This document shows positions 1-13,084 of a DNA stretch of 64,000 bases, one piece after another (the first letter of the stretch is position 1; each line of letters begins with the position of its first letter). The stretch is from Laburnicola sp. R22_1 (Eukaryota; Ascomycota; Dothideomycetes; Pleosporales; Didymosphaeriaceae): NCBI GenBank assembly GCA_014281115.1, contig JACONQ010000018.1:1488001-1552000 (forward strand), given 5' to 3'. Both the position numbers and the translations under genes were made by a program. The notes beneath the pieces were generated by a model. The model had not been told where the DNA came from and searched no databases. It saw nothing but the letters and a program-made list of their open reading frames with translations.

Positions 1-525
1 ACGTAGCCCGACGACTTCATTTCCATCTAGGATTACTTGGAAGAGACGGATTCTCCACCCGTATTCACGCTATCGGCTTGGGTGTTCGAGACAGGACAAA
101 CCGAGCTTGCATGAGGTACGTGTAGTATCTGCTGCTTTAGCGCATCACCACCCCGTGCTTTCCCATTGAACGATTCCTCCCCTCGTCTGGTTGATAATGC
201 CCACTTTAACGGCATCATCTTCACTCTTTCCAGTCGATATAAGTTTGCCGCGATGAGGCTTTATTTATCTATCCACTCAGACCCTGAAGCCTGGCCTCGT
301 GCCACAAAACGCGGGTAGCGCACCGTAGCCGCTCCGGCTTGTATCGGGATTAGGGCAGAGGGTTATTTTATCTGCATTCCAACGCCACTGGCGGCTTCCT
401 TCGCAACATCCCCAACCGTCGTTTTCTACCTTCGAAGGTACTTTCTTTGGAAAACTCCTTTGGGCTTGGATTGACCAGGCTCTCTACCCCTCATTCGTCA
501 GCTTACACATAATCGTCTCGCCACC
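1..525. other. Upstream spacer, no gene seen
   Basis: I see no convincing coding sequence here. The stretch ends in the leader of the amine oxidase gene; the bases just before its ATG read CGCCACC, a good eukaryotic start context. It presumably contains that gene's promoter. Confidence 0.5.
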
Positions 526-2480
526 ATGGCCGAACCTCGAACTTACATTCCCAACAATAGGCCTAATTCGGACCCCGATATTATGACGCGTATGCAGAAA
601 GATCTTTCGAGCTCGTCGCATTCGGAAGAGTCTCTGGAAACGAACGGTCACGACCTGCGACTAGTGCGGAGAGCCGTGGGTAAAATCCCGCATGTGTGCG
701 TGGTCGGCGCTGGTGTCGCTGGTTTGCGGTGCGCAGATGTGCTGTTACAGCATGGCGTCAAAGTCACGATACTTGAGGGGAGAGATCGTGTGGGCGGCAG
801 GGTAAGGCCACACATGTACTTTTCACCGCCGCCGTGAACACGTGACTAATGCCAGGTAGCTTTGCCAGAGCGATGCATTAGGTCACAAGGTCGATCTGTA
901 GGTGTGCTTTGCCTTTCGTTCTGCATCCATTCCCCTGGAAATCGCTTCGATTATTGACATAATGCAAGGGGCCCGAATTGGATACATGGCACAGAGAACA
1001 ACCCCATGCTGGATCTGGCGAAAGAAACAAACACCTTGACCATGAATTGGGATGGCCGGCAGTCGGTTTTCGACAAGCTGGGCCAACCGATGGCCGCCAA
1101 GGAGGCAGCTGAGAACTCAGAAATCGTATGGGGGATAATAGAACAAGGGATGAAATACTCCGAAGATAATTCCGCAACAATACCAGCTGAGGAGAGCCTC
1201 TACGATTTCTTCAAAAAGAAAGTGCCGGAAATGGTACCTTCTGAGATGGAGGGAGATAAAGAGGTGCAGAGGAAGAGAGAGACGATCCTGGATATGGCAG
1301 AAATGTGGGGCGCTTTCGTTGGGAGTCCGATCGAAGAACAGAGTCTCAAATTCTTTTGGTTGGAAGAGTGCATCGATGGGGAGAATCTGTTCGTGGCGGA
1401 GACGTACCACAAGATTTTGGAGAGGATAGCGGAACCTGCATTGAAAGGTGCAGAGGTCAAGTTTGAGCACAAAGTGCAGAGAATCGTCTCCAAGGGGACA
1501 GAGGAAGAGCCTAGCGTCGATGTGATCCTCGATACGCAGGAACGCTTGACATTCGACGAAGTCGTCATGACGAATCCGCTGGGTTGGTTAAAAAGGAACG
1601 AAAGTGCTTTCGAGCCCGAGCTTCCCGATGGTCTCAAGCAAGCAATAGCTTCAATAGGATATGGCCACCTGGACAAGGTAATAATCCAAAGCTACCAGAA
1701 TTAATTCTAGCACGCTGACGTTTCGAGGTCTACATCACCTTCCCAACCGCCTTCTGGAACGAGTCCACGTCCGATGACCTCACCCCGTCGACATCACACG
1801 ATCAGTCCATCCCCAACGTGACCGCTACAACGGCACCTATCCACCAGCCTTCTACTCCATCTGACGGACCTACCGTAAACCCAGCACACTACCCCGGCTT
1901 CAGCCACTGGACAAAACCCACCTACGCCGCACCGACCAACCCCTCCCAATGGCCCCAAGAAGCCATGAACCTCGCCGCCCTCCCACCCCCAACCGCGCAC
2001 CCAACCCTCCTCTTCTACACATACGGCCCAACATCCCTCCACCTCGCCTCGCTCCTCAAACCCTACCCCCCACCCATCGCCGCCCCCTCCCCCACCGTCC
2101 AAAACCTCCTCACCACCTTCTTCCACCCCTACTTCTCCCGCCTGCCAAACTACTCGCCCACCAACCCCTCCCACCAGCCCTCCCGTATCCTCGCTACAAC
2201 GTGGGCAAACGACGAGCTCGCTGGGTATGGCAGTTACTGCAATTTTCAGGTCGGGTTGGAGCGTGGTGATGGGGATATTGAGGTTATGAGGAGGGGGGTG
2301 CCTGGGAGGGGGTTGTGGTTTGCGGGGGAGCATACGGCGCCTTTTGTGGCGTTGGGGACGGTTACAGGGGCGTATTGGGCGGGGGAGGGGGTTGCGAGGA
2401 GGATTGCGAGGGCTTGGGGCGTGGATGGGAAGAGTGAGGGGGTGTGTGAAAGGGGGAGTTGCATGTGGGGATGGGGTTAG
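526..2480 (+). CDS. Flavin-containing amine oxidase (polyamine oxidase-like)
   Basis: Four exons fit: 526-801, 860-897, 969-1677 and 1728-2480, giving 591 residues in one continuous phase. The N-terminal Rossmann motif [14 protein letters not shown] followed by an E and then GRDRVGGR binds the FAD ADP moiety. Exons 2 and 3 join to give LGPNWIHGT, the conserved substrate-channel segment of this family. The C-terminal FAGEHTAPF is the second FAD contact. The family oxidises polyamines or other amines to an aldehyde and hydrogen peroxide; fungal Fms1-like enzymes act on spermine. A histone-demethylase-like member cannot be excluded, but I see no SWIRM domain. The last exon changes abruptly from C-rich to G-rich composition near 2240. 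The gene is on the strand opposite to the following MYND gene, so the two converge. Confidence 0.87.
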
Positions 2481-3211
2481 TGGGTAGATCTGAGGTTTGG
2501 TGGTGCGAAGAGGATGAGGACATGTGGCTTTTACTGTTTTGCACTCCGTTCTGGGGGTATGTCGCACATCGCCACTTTATTCGTTTGATGCATGTCGGAG
2601 TTGTCTGAGCTAGATGTTGAGGTGTATGCATTGATAGGGCCATGTTTTTGTCAGGAATCATGTTTCTCCCTACAGACCACATCTTCCATGATCTAAACAT
2701 CTTTCTTACCGTCATCTCACTCGATAAACACCCCCATATGCGTCTGTGGGTTCGTATATAGTGTGTATAGCTGTTTTATAAGGGTGGTGGTGTTGTCTTA
2801 GCTTACAGAAAGCGGCTTCCAAGGGTCGTAAATACAAGGAGCAGACTTGCGTACACTACATTAATTGAGTAGCCCGACTTTGGCAAGCGTCAAGATGGCA
2901 ATGTCCGCGCTGCTCTTGTGCTACGAAAGCAACTAAGATACAGTAATATCGAGCAATATACCGTGACGTGAATAAAGATTACCAGATCATCATAGACAGA
3001 CGATAGTCATTATTTTTAATATTCACCCGAGGGAGCTTCCCAGTCGGGTGACAGCTCTTACTACGTCAAGTGTAGTGCCACCAAATTCCTCCATTCGGCT
3101 ATGCTTTTACTCCGCCCTCTTGATCCTCACTTTTCACTCTTGCGGCACTCCACATCACAACCTCCAAACAAGCTCCTCCCATAAACTACCCCTATGCTCA
3201 AACTCACACAG
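2481..3211. other. Convergent spacer between amine oxidase and MYND gene
   Basis: No gene is seen. The stretch should hold the two convergent 3' ends. It is moderately AT-rich and has no clear repeat. Confidence 0.5.
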
Positions 3212-3695
3212 TTAAAACCCCACCCATTCCGCCACATCCCACCACCCAGCCCAAGCCCCAAACACCTAGGTATCATACTACCACACTGTCAGCCCGCATC
3301 CCCTCTAACCCACCTTGCCCCTCAAAAAAAAAGAAAAAAAAAACAGAACTCACCTCCCACTTCCCAATCCCCTTCCCCTTCCCACCACCCCTCGCACTCT
3401 TCCCCCCACCTCCACCCCCAACTGCCATCTTCGGCTCATGCACCTTGGAATACTCCTGCGCCAACGCCGCACAAACCTTCTTATGCGCTTTGAAATGCGC
3501 TTTTTGGCACTCGCGATTGCAGTATGTGACGCTGTGGCATTTGAGACACTGTTTGGGGGTGGTGGGCGGGAGGGCGCAGTGGGCGCAGGTTGGGGTGGTG
3601 GTTGATGATGATGGCTGTGGTGAGGCGGAGGATGGTGTGGTTGGGGTTGTGGTTGTGGTGGGGTCCTGGGTTGTGGAGGTGGATGATTCGGCCAT
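3212..3695 (-). CDS. Small MYND-type zinc-finger protein
   Basis: Two exons, 3354-3695 and 3212-3265, give 131 residues. The intron has a GTGAG donor and a CCTAG acceptor, and contains a poly-T run. The start is the ATG before MAESSTST; the first ~35 residues are a Ser/Thr/Pro low-complexity tail. Residues ~40-78 carry the MYND zinc ligand pattern: CAHC, then CLKC, YCNREC and a final H-x3-C (HKKVC). MYND fingers bind proline-rich partner peptides in co-repressors and in SMYD methyltransferases. No other domain is present, so this is a stand-alone adaptor-like finger. A Gly-rich basic stretch follows, and the short terminal exon adds a Trp-rich tail. The substrate or partner is unknown. Confidence 0.75.
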
Positions 3696-4062
3696 AGCTT
3701 GTGGACGAGGGGGATAGCTGCGATGTTTTGATCTGGGGTTGGCGGGTGCGCGAGTTTGCACGTTGATACTATCAGACTATTCAAACTTTTGGCTTCGAGA
3801 CCGTGATATTTCAGCGGGTCAACCACCAATTAAGCGATGTATCTAGCCTATCTCAAACTAGCCCCGCCCACCTATGACCACACATCGATCACAAGTATTT
3901 ACTGTATTTTCTCCCACCCCACTACTACAGCCGCAGGACACTGTTTCCAAGGACCTGCTTGATATTCACTTCAACCCAAGATTCCTCCATGGAAATGAAA
4001 ATCCTGGTCGCTTAGCGTGAGTGAATGTCCAGCCAGAGAGTGAAAGGAACCAATCATCTAAC
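3696..4062. other. Spacer, no gene seen
   Basis: This is the region upstream of the MYND gene and ahead of the tRNA-like sequence. I see no supported coding sequence. Confidence 0.4.
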
Positions 4063-4136
4063 AGTGAATGCAGTCAGTTGGTTAGAGCGTGGTGCTAATA
4101 ACGCCAAGGTCGCGAGTTCGACCCTCGTAGTGACCA
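4063..4136 (+). tRNA. tRNA-Ile (AAT)-like gene, 5' acceptor arm not matching
   Basis: From the D-loop (AGTTGGTTA) to the 3' end this reads as a eukaryotic tRNA-Ile. The anticodon stem TGGTG/CGCCA encloses the loop CTAATAA with anticodon AAT at 4097-4099, and the T arm is GCGAG-TTCGACC-CTCGT. The 3' acceptor strand AGTGACC plus discriminator A ends at 4136. The expected partner GGTCACT is absent upstream, where the bases read roughly AACAGTGAATGCAG, and the D-stem 5' strand is also disturbed. It may be a pseudogene or a gene with a damaged 5' end. A poly-T run that could terminate Pol III lies near 4205, rather far away. Confidence 0.55.
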
Positions 4137-4469
4137 TACCCTTTTGTTAGATAAGTGTCAAGAGTCGAGGTGATCCTTGTCAACAATTATGTCGTCTCTT
4201 GATTTTTTTTTTTGAGTTCTTCGAAGAGTCTGCTCTTTTTTTCCCGCACAAACTCGATACTTTGTGACTTACTATTAAAGCCTGTAATACCTAGGTAGTC
4301 ACTGTACCACCAGTGCGCTGTAAAACGTTGAAAATCCGAATGGTATCATAAAATATATGCTGCATAGCCCTGTTCCGCCCCAGCATACGCCATCACCTTG
4401 CAATAGAAACGACCCAACGCCGAGTGTGCCTTGGATCCAATAACATCAAGACACCACAAGCATACCCTC
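4137..4469. other. Spacer downstream of gamma-tubulin
   Basis: No gene is seen. It holds a poly-T run near 4205 and presumably the tubulin 3' UTR. Confidence 0.4.
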
Positions 4470-6154
4470 CTATGCAACACGCTTGTCATCCCCTTCATCT
4501 GCCGGTGGGTCCTCTTTAGTGAGATAGTCAGCATTTTCTGCCTCCTCGTACTCGTCAATCAGACCCTGCACCACCTCTTTTGCTTCATCGAACTCGCCCA
4601 GGCCGTCTCGGAAGGGAGCCTCGCGCTTGTAGGGTTCCAAAAAGGCGTTTCGTTTGCGGAGCGTGGAGTATTGTGTTACGATTCTCTTGAACAGAGTGGC
4701 GATACCGGTGTGGTTGGCCAGCATTAGGCCCGAGACGCGATGTGACGAGGGGATGTATGGCGACTTTCGAGTCAAAGCAACTTGGATTGATGCCGGACCC
4801 CAAGGAATGAAGGTTGCGAGGCGACGTTCACGGATACGAAGGAGGGATTTGTGAACCTGTGCCAATCAGCGTCCGAATCATGCTGAACAGAGAGCTACTC
4901 ACATCAGTTGGATCCACTTCACCTTGGATGATATTCAAGATAGACATATAGCAGCTCTTTTTGGTCGGGTTGGTGGACACCATCCTGTTCTTTGGCTGTA
5001 ACAGTCGTCTCATGACGTCCAGAACAGTTGTTTTCCGCACAGTCTTCGCTTGCTCCACGTTTTCGCCGGAGAAGGGTGTGTAGGAGGTCATCAAGAAGTG
5101 ACAGCGCGGAGTTGGGATCAGTGATGCTACAATTCCGACGAGGTCGTTGTGCATATACCCAGGATAGCGGAGAGTCGTTGTACTAGCGGACATGACCGTG
5201 GAAACCAGCTGATTTGTTTGCTGGAAGGAGGGGGCTTGTACGTGTAGCCTATCCGCCGCAATCCTAGATAGAGCGCCGTTGTCAAGAACCACCTACGTAG
5301 TCAGCACGTAGTCCATTAAGACCTTTCACCAAGTACTCACCACTGAGTCCGCATTCTGCGTTAACCTTCGCATGCTGAGCAGACTATTGTATGGCTGCAC
5401 TACGATGTCTCCGTCTTGGGTATTCGGAAACACGCTGTATGTCTGAATGAGCTTCTTCGGAAACCGATCGTTCAGTCTTTCAAGCATGAACGAGCCGAGA
5501 CCGGACCCTGTACCGCCTGCAATCGAATGCAGGAGCATGAAGCCCTCCAGCGAGTCTGAGCCATCTGCTTCGCGGTCGATCATATCCATAATCTCCTCCT
5601 GCACCTGTTCGCCCATACTGTATCCGGCTCCCCAGTTGTTTCCGGCACCGGTGCCATCCTTGTGTATGTAGAAGTTCTCGGGGTTGTAGATGTTCTTGTA
5701 CGAGCCGGTTTGAATCCCGTTCAGTACCTAAACGTTTAGTGGAAGCTCAGAGCGCGGGCAAGTAGGATCAGGTACCCTAGGCTCCAGATCGAGGAGAATG
5801 GCTCGTGGAATATACCGCGTGTCGTCGGACTGGTAGAAGAACACATCCTTGCGGTCTCCGCCCTCGGTTGCGAAGTCTTCGAGATTGCCGTCTTGATTGA
5901 TGCCGTGCTCTTGGCATAGCTGCTGCCAAAACTGCTGACCGACTATGCTTCGAGGTCAGTGGAGGTTCAGCATCCCTAGGAAGTTGCCTTGCACGGCCAC
6001 TGTTTACAACGAGGACGGCACGGGTGCGGGGCAGGCTCCGGTGATGGTTGACGTACCGCTATTGCCGCATTGGCCAGCCTGAAGCGTTATTATTTCTCTG
6101 ACATACTATCAGTTCCGGGCAGGCGTGTCTCTTTGGTGTAGCTTACCGTGGCAT
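4470..6154 (-). CDS. mipA: Gamma-tubulin
   Basis: Six exons fit: 6147-6154, 6057-6097, 5776-5942, 5341-5727, 4903-5292 and 4470-4856, giving 459 residues, the usual gamma-tubulin length. The first exon is only eight bases (M-P and part of R). It joins [13 protein letters not shown], the tubulin N-terminal nucleotide-binding start. [10 protein letters not shown] is the tubulin GTP-binding signature. The C-terminal half ([36 protein letters not shown]) is gamma-type rather than alpha or beta. The protein forms the gamma-tubulin complex at spindle pole bodies and nucleates microtubules. The many short phase-consistent introns, including the tiny first exon, are typical of fungal tubulins. Neighbouring genes are unrelated in function. 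Confidence 0.95.
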
Positions 6155-6347
6155 CGTGTTGTGCTGGGGGAAGATTGGCGCGTCTGCGGGGCTATGAGCG
6201 CGTCGCGCTTGGACCACCTGCTGGCAAGCTGTATCCAAAAGCCCAACTCACTCTCTCTAGGGCTCACTCATTCCACTTACGGCCCAACGTACAACGTTAT
6301 TCCGTGATGTATCATGTCATGATGGCCGAACGGACCAATAAATCATT

Positions 6348-7573
6348 CTAGTCTACCTGCTTGCTACCCAGCTCATCATCCTCTATAACGACCTTGGAGC
6401 GCAATAACGGGCGTCTCGGTGAGCCATGCTTCCATCTGAAGAACACTGCGAAAATCACAGCAAACAGATTCGCCCTCAGCACATCCAGCCAGAGCAGCAG
6501 ACTAAAGTTCTCCTTCATCCCCTCGTGCCACCCGCGCCGAACCTCCAGGAACAGCTTCAGGTCGTCCGTAATCACCCCGTCAAGCCCGTGTCGAATATCC
6601 CACCTCATGCGGCGTTCCTCGTTGACTGTCCACGCGTATACCGGTCGTCTGTCGCGTTGCGCTTTACGGATGAAGGCGCGACCCCAGGGCAGCATCAGTA
6701 CGGCTTGGTACATGTTAAATGAGACGTTGGAAATGGCGAAGAGGTGTGATGCGTAGACTATGGAGAAGCCGATGTGCGAGACGGGATAATTGGGCAGGTA
6801 TCGCGAGCAGAGGGGGAGATATTTCGCGGCCCAGATACCGAGGACAATGCGGGACTGCCATGGACGCGTCGGGGAAGGAGTGATGCTGCCGATCGCATTT
6901 GCGATCGCCCGCATCACGTCGTCTTGGTCGTTGTCCAGCTTCGGCCAGAGTCAGATAATTCAAAAATGTCAGAAGGGAGCAATCGACGTACCTTGATATC
7001 TAACAACACCCAGATGTCTTCCAACCCGGGCTGTGCAAGATACTCGAGCAGATCCACTAGTCGCGGCATTGACTGGTGCGGCTCTTTCAGTGTCTTCAAC
7101 TTGCTCAAAAAGTCCCAGTCGCAATCGATAATCTTCTCATCGCGCCCAAAGCACCTTTTCAAGTCCTTGTCCTGCATTGCGTCAGCTGGCTTCAAGCGAA
7201 CCTTGAACAGCTTTGGGCTCAACTCACATGCGACAGCACCACAACACCATCTTTCGACAAATGTATGTCCGTCTCAAGCCCTTCAGCGCCAACCTGAACC
7301 GCTCCCTTAAAAGCCCCCATGGTGTTCTCCGGAAACTTCGTCTTGTACCCTCGATGAGCGATAGCCTGCGGCTTCCGTTTCCCAGACACATCTTTGCGCG
7401 CAAAAGCAAAGGACGCTACTCGATGTCAACACTCTCTTCTTTATGTACTACTTGACACACAGAAACGACTTACGAGACGGAAACTCCGACATCGGATCCA
7501 GCAACGGCTGTTCAACCAACTGATCGATTTCCCTCGTCAACCCCTCGAAAACAGGCGGCACGCCAATAACCAT
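6348..7573 (-). CDS. Glycerophosphodiester phosphodiesterase (GDPD family)
   Basis: Four exons fit: 7474-7573, 7228-7418, 6992-7171 and 6348-6938, giving 353 residues. The GDPD catalytic set is visible: IAHRGYK, then FPENT, then [12 protein letters not shown] and VLSHD, which supply the His pair and the metal-binding acidic residues. The later DIK, and the DGVITDD segment near the end, complete the TIM-barrel fold. The family hydrolyses glycerophosphodiesters to glycerol-3-phosphate and an alcohol, using a divalent metal. A hydrophobic stretch near the C-terminus ([20 protein letters not shown]) suggests membrane attachment. The chosen start is the first in-frame ATG; the frame stays open a little further upstream, so an extra 5' exon is possible. 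Confidence 0.87.
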
Positions 7574-9012
7574 GTTCTCTAGCAGCGGTGTTTGCGCGTC
7601 CTCCACGTAACTGTCAAGTCTGTCTTCGCGTCCGACCGACAAGTTGCGCGATTTGTAGAAACTTGCAACGTAACCGTGCAGGAGGAACAGGTGGCTGGCA
7701 ATATATGGATATTGTTATACCATGGGCGGCAACCAGACGAGCAAAGCAAGGCCAACTATACGCACCGAAAGGCACCTAGTTGATGGACATACACGACGGA
7801 CGGACGAGAACAGAACAAGACTGGGCCGCACGGAATCCGTACAGTTTCGTCCTTCCACGGGTAAATACCCGAAATGCAGGCAGGATACTTATAAACAGCC
7901 GCGCCAGTCTGCCTCTCGAGCCGCCGACCGATCACTCACCGCTCACCAGCCTGCAGACAAGACAAGACAAGACAAGACAGTCCACATGCACATCTTTCGC
8001 TGCTCGCGCCCACAGAAACCCCGACTCTACCCCAACAGCACTCTAGCCGCTGAACAAAAATGCTCTAGCCTCCACCGCATTTATTCAAAGGCACGCTCGC
8101 TGAAAACCCGTGACTCGGAATGTATCACATCCGACGCCATGCAGGAGACGTCGCAAGGAGCCGCTGGGCGTTATACATTGTGTGTGTGAGGCGGGGGGCG
8201 CTTTGCCAGAGTCGCGGTAGGGCGGCACGTGGGCGGGTGATCGCCGATTAGTGGGGTGGCCCCGCGTGTGGTATTTCAATGCCATATGCCATGCAGATGG
8301 GCTCGGTGCCACCTGTTTAGGTACTCCCTGAGTAAGTGCGGCATTTAAAAATCAGACGCGGGAGGTGGTAAAGAGGTTGGGTTGTGGTGTTGTTGGTGGG
8401 TAGGTATGGATGTGGACTTAGGTCGCAGTAGGCCTTGGCTTTACGGCTGGAGTCGGGTCAACCTTAATCACGCCCATGCAAGACTTCCAAGGTTCCAAGC
8501 TTTGCTCAGAGATGGTAAACCTCAGCAGGATCATACATCAAAAGCACTGTCCTTTGTCTGTGGCGTCAACGGGTGTAAAGCTCCAACAGAAGAGAGGACT
8601 TCGAGGGTAAACATGCACCCTGGCATCTCCAGAGCTACGGCTAGCCGGTCTAGCGCACATACAACTGTAGAAGTGGTTGCTCCAGCTGACGATTGGGATT
8701 GGCGCCTACGAGACTTGTGCATGTGCAGATTTGTCTTACAAGTACCATTTTACCATGGAGTCTTTTCGGTTGCAGAAGCTGGCGTGTGGGTTGATTCCTT
8801 TTCCATCTTCAACGTCTAACTCATAGGGCTCGTACAAGATCTAGGTAGATGAAGTCTTGAGATACGATGTTTTGAGCTCCATCGCAGGTAATCTCCAAAC
8901 TGACAAGCTGTTATGCTCTCTTCCCACAACGCCACGCTACCAGTCTAGCACTATCTCATGCCGTCATAATTCTCATATCCTCCTTCACTCCGTAACACGC
9001 AGGCACCAGCTC
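7574..9012. other. Spacer, no gene seen
   Basis: About 1.4 kb without a supported gene. It contains a five-base tandem repeat (GACAA, about five units) near 7957-7980. Short open frames exist on both strands but have no recognisable motif. Confidence 0.45.
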
Positions 9013-10020
9013 TCAAGCAGCTGTCTCAAACTTGGGTGTATACTTCGCCTTCGCCCTCTCAAACTCCTGCTTCTTCTCCGCCCAGTCCGTCAAAAGCTTG
9101 TGCTCGCCATCCACACCAGCCAGCTTCTCCTTCAGCCCCGCAACATCTTCCTTCTTGCCCAATAACGTGTTGAGTACTACGAGGTTCGCAAGCGTGTCCG
9201 CGTTCTGCCCGTCGAGTTGCACAGCTTGTTGTAGCGCGGCTTCGGCTTCGGGGAGACGGCCTAGATGCAGTTCTGAGACTGCTTGTGCGACGAGCGAGTG
9301 TGGGGATTGCGATTGCGATTGCTGAGCTAGTTCTTCGAAGACGTAGAAAGCGGATTGGTATTTGTCGCCGCCCTAAAAAGGGTAAGTAGATTGATTTTAG
9401 ACAAAGTAAGGAAACAGAGGGAATGTACCTCGCGCATGCCGACCCACGATTCAGCGATGTTGACCAGGAGGCTGTCCTGTGCCCATTTCCGTGCGTTGTG
9501 AGCCTCTTTTAGGGCGAGGTCGGTGCGGTTCTGTTGAAGATGTATCTGGACGATCAAAGCCACACTGTATTTGTTCCTTGTCAGCGTCCAATCCAGCATT
9601 GGTATGCGCTAATTGTAGAACGTACGCATCCAGGCTCCCTTGATGCTTGCTCAGCACCTTCAGCGCTTCTTCCGTCTCCCCTGCCCTCTCCAGTACTATT
9701 CCCGCGCAAAACTGCACAGTCAGATTCTCCTGGCCCTCCTTCTCCGCTAGTTTCTTGATCTGATCTACGACATCTTTGCCCGTGTCATACTCGGCGAGTA
9801 ACCGCACAGCTACAAGGTCGGGCGTGGTTTCTTTGGCGAGAGAAGAGGCGACATCTTGTGCTTGGCCAAGCGCTATTTGCGAACGAAGTTGTAGGACCCG
9901 TATGGGGAGGGCATTGGAGGACGAGAAGGAGGTGTCGAAGTCGAGGACTTGTTGGTAGGCGCCGGCGTGGAAAGCTGTGTGGATGTTGAGGAGCTCTCCT
10001 TCGTGAGAGTAAGGATCCAT
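9013..10020 (-). CDS. SEC28: Coatomer epsilon subunit (epsilon-COP)
   Basis: Three exons, 9626-10020, 9429-9564 and 9013-9372, give 296 residues, the normal epsilon-COP length. The sequence is helical TPR-like throughout: GELLNIHTAFHAGAYQQVL at the start, then VLQLRSQIALGQ, AGIVLERAGETEEALKVL, and at the end LANLVVLNTLLGKKED before a charged tail. Epsilon-COP stabilises alpha-COP in the COPI coat, which carries retrograde Golgi-to-ER traffic. The introns are phase 2, then phase 0, and remove cleanly. The assignment rests on overall family resemblance of the helical repeats, because no catalytic motif exists. Confidence 0.88.
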
Positions 10021-10325
10021 CGTGGGTATACGAGCGGTTTGTAGAAAAGGAGAGAGTCTCGGCAGCTAAATTGCGGGGATATGCGTGTGTTTTGGGAGTC
10101 TTTGGTGTTGAAAGTTGAAGCCACGAATGGGCTTGGCGGAGACGGCGCATATGATTGGTCGATAAGCACGCCTGGCTCGATCACTTTGGCAGGACCGCAC
10201 CGACACTTTGAGAACGACACCAAGAGCCAACAAATTATTCATTTCTTTTCTTACATCGCAGAAGCTATACGACCCTACAAAAATGGTTTCGTCTGTGTAA
10301 CTCAGAGTATCCAGTGGCTCATGGT

Positions 10326-11366
10326 TCAGGCCACCCTACGCACACCAAAGCTTAACCACTTCGACCCTGGAGGAATGAAGGCGACCTCCAGACCTAGCTT
10401 CGCCGCCATTGCGAAGAGATCGGTGTCTTCGAGGCGTGCATCGCCCTGCCACTTTGTTCCCGTCTCCTCTCCGACCTGAGTCCACATTCGTGCGAAGGAC
10501 TCCACATTATGTCTATACCTCTTCCTATCCTTTGTGAGAGAGCCTTCCTGGTCGCCCGGCTCCAGGTTCCCAATCTGGCGTCTAATCACGAAAGACCCAG
10601 GCTTATTCTTCATGAGCTGCACTATGCGTTTGCAAGCAATGATCTGGTCTTCCAAGCTGAAGAGATGCAAGGACGCTGCGTGTACGATGTCGATGTTACC
10701 GTTCAGTTGCTTCAGGCCTGAATCCTGGTCAAAAACATCTGCAGCTATGAACGTGGTCTTCAGAGTCGACTTGTCGCGAAACAGCTCGTAGCCGATGTTC
10801 ATGAATGTCATCTCGAGATCAGAGCCGTACGTGTTCTCCGATGGAGCACCGTCGAATACGAGCTTGCGGATGTCCTGACCAACACAGCATCCGAGGTCAA
10901 GATCTGGACGTTGGCATGCAAGTTAGCACAGTCAAACTAAAGGCACCTCAGGACACGTACATTTCTCGCCGTTCTTGACGCGTTCGAGCACCTCAGAGTA
11001 GTGACTTGAATGACTGACGCTGAGTTCGAGAAAAGCCCAGCGAGCGAGACACGGATAAGGATGCTTTATATGTCAATATATAGATGGTGCTGCATCGGGA
11101 TTCGGCGCTTACAACGAAGTATGCTTTGTCCCTCTAACGAGAATCAGCGACATGGCATGGTGGTTTGCACGAACCAAGTGCTTACCAACTCCTTCACGTG
11201 TGCCTTCACGTCCCCGGTGGGTATGCCACAGTATTTTTCAAAGAGTTCCTGGGCCTGCAATCTGGTCGATCTCGGCAGAATACCAAGGGAGCTCAGAGAG
11301 ATCCTTGCCTTCCCATGGCGATCCTTTGAGGAGCATAGCAGCGCTTGAGTTTGGTTCAGGTATCAT
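10326..11366 (-). pseudogene. SAM-dependent methyltransferase with a one-base frameshift in exon 1
   Basis: The exons are 11186-11366, 11113-11133, 10961-11063 and 10326-10903. Exons 2-4 are phase-consistent and encode YPCLARWAFLEL, then LDLGCCVGQDIRKL (SAM-binding motif I), AADVFD, and VHAASLHLF. This is the layout of fungal class I methyltransferases often tied to secondary metabolism. Exon 1 is 181 bases, one too many. It reads LSELPWYSAEIDQI in one frame and AQELFEKYCGIP in the next, the switch lying near 11249-11262 with no room for an intron. Removing one base restores a typical N-terminus of this family. It may be a recent null allele, a sequencing error or an unusual splice; about 293 residues if intact. 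Confidence 0.75.
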
Positions 11367-11987
11367 GGTGGGTGGTTGGAGTGACTGCAAAGATGTCTTG
11401 ATTCTTGAAGTGAAAAACACTAGGGTTTATGTATACGTGTGGGTTGCGTACCCGAAAAGGGTTCCACGCATCTATTCTGTGGACTGAAAGGCTCGCAAGC
11501 CATGCTCTTTCGAAAAGGATTCCAGGCAGCTCTCCGCCTAATCAACAAGGCGCCAGGCATGCAGGTGAGACAAGACTTCGGTGATCCTGATAGTCGGGAC
11601 AACCTGATGGAAGAAGCATGGTGTACTGAGATAATATACAGCGAGCGCCGATATCTCCGCCCTCGCGATCGAACAGCACCTGTGAGTGAATTCTGTAGTT
11701 GTGCATGGGTGCCCCGCGCTCGTCGTGATATTGTGGGGCGGTCGAGCTTTCCCTGGCGGGACTAGGGCAAGAAGTGCTCAATGGCGGGGCAGGCGTGACC
11801 GTGACGCGCTGGTGAGAGAAAAAATTGAATGGCAGCCCAAGCTGTTAAAAAAGCCTCACCCCTCACTGCAAACCTCACCGTTTTGCATATCAGACAACCA
11901 CTGTTCTCTGGTATTTCGCATAGAAATCCGTCCCAATTCTCCTCAAGCTTCGACTACAAGCTCTTTCTCAACCCCGCAAGTCGCAAA
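11367..11987. other. Divergent spacer between methyltransferase and spermidine synthase
   Basis: The two flanking genes diverge, so both promoters should lie here. No coding sequence is supported. A CT-rich stretch precedes the spermidine synthase start. Confidence 0.5.

Positions 11988-13084
<1,097 letters not shown>

Noticed and set aside
11249..11280. Micro-intron explaining the methyltransferase frame change
   Set aside because: The only GT-AG span there is about 29 bases and would delete conserved residues; shorter than known ascomycete introns.
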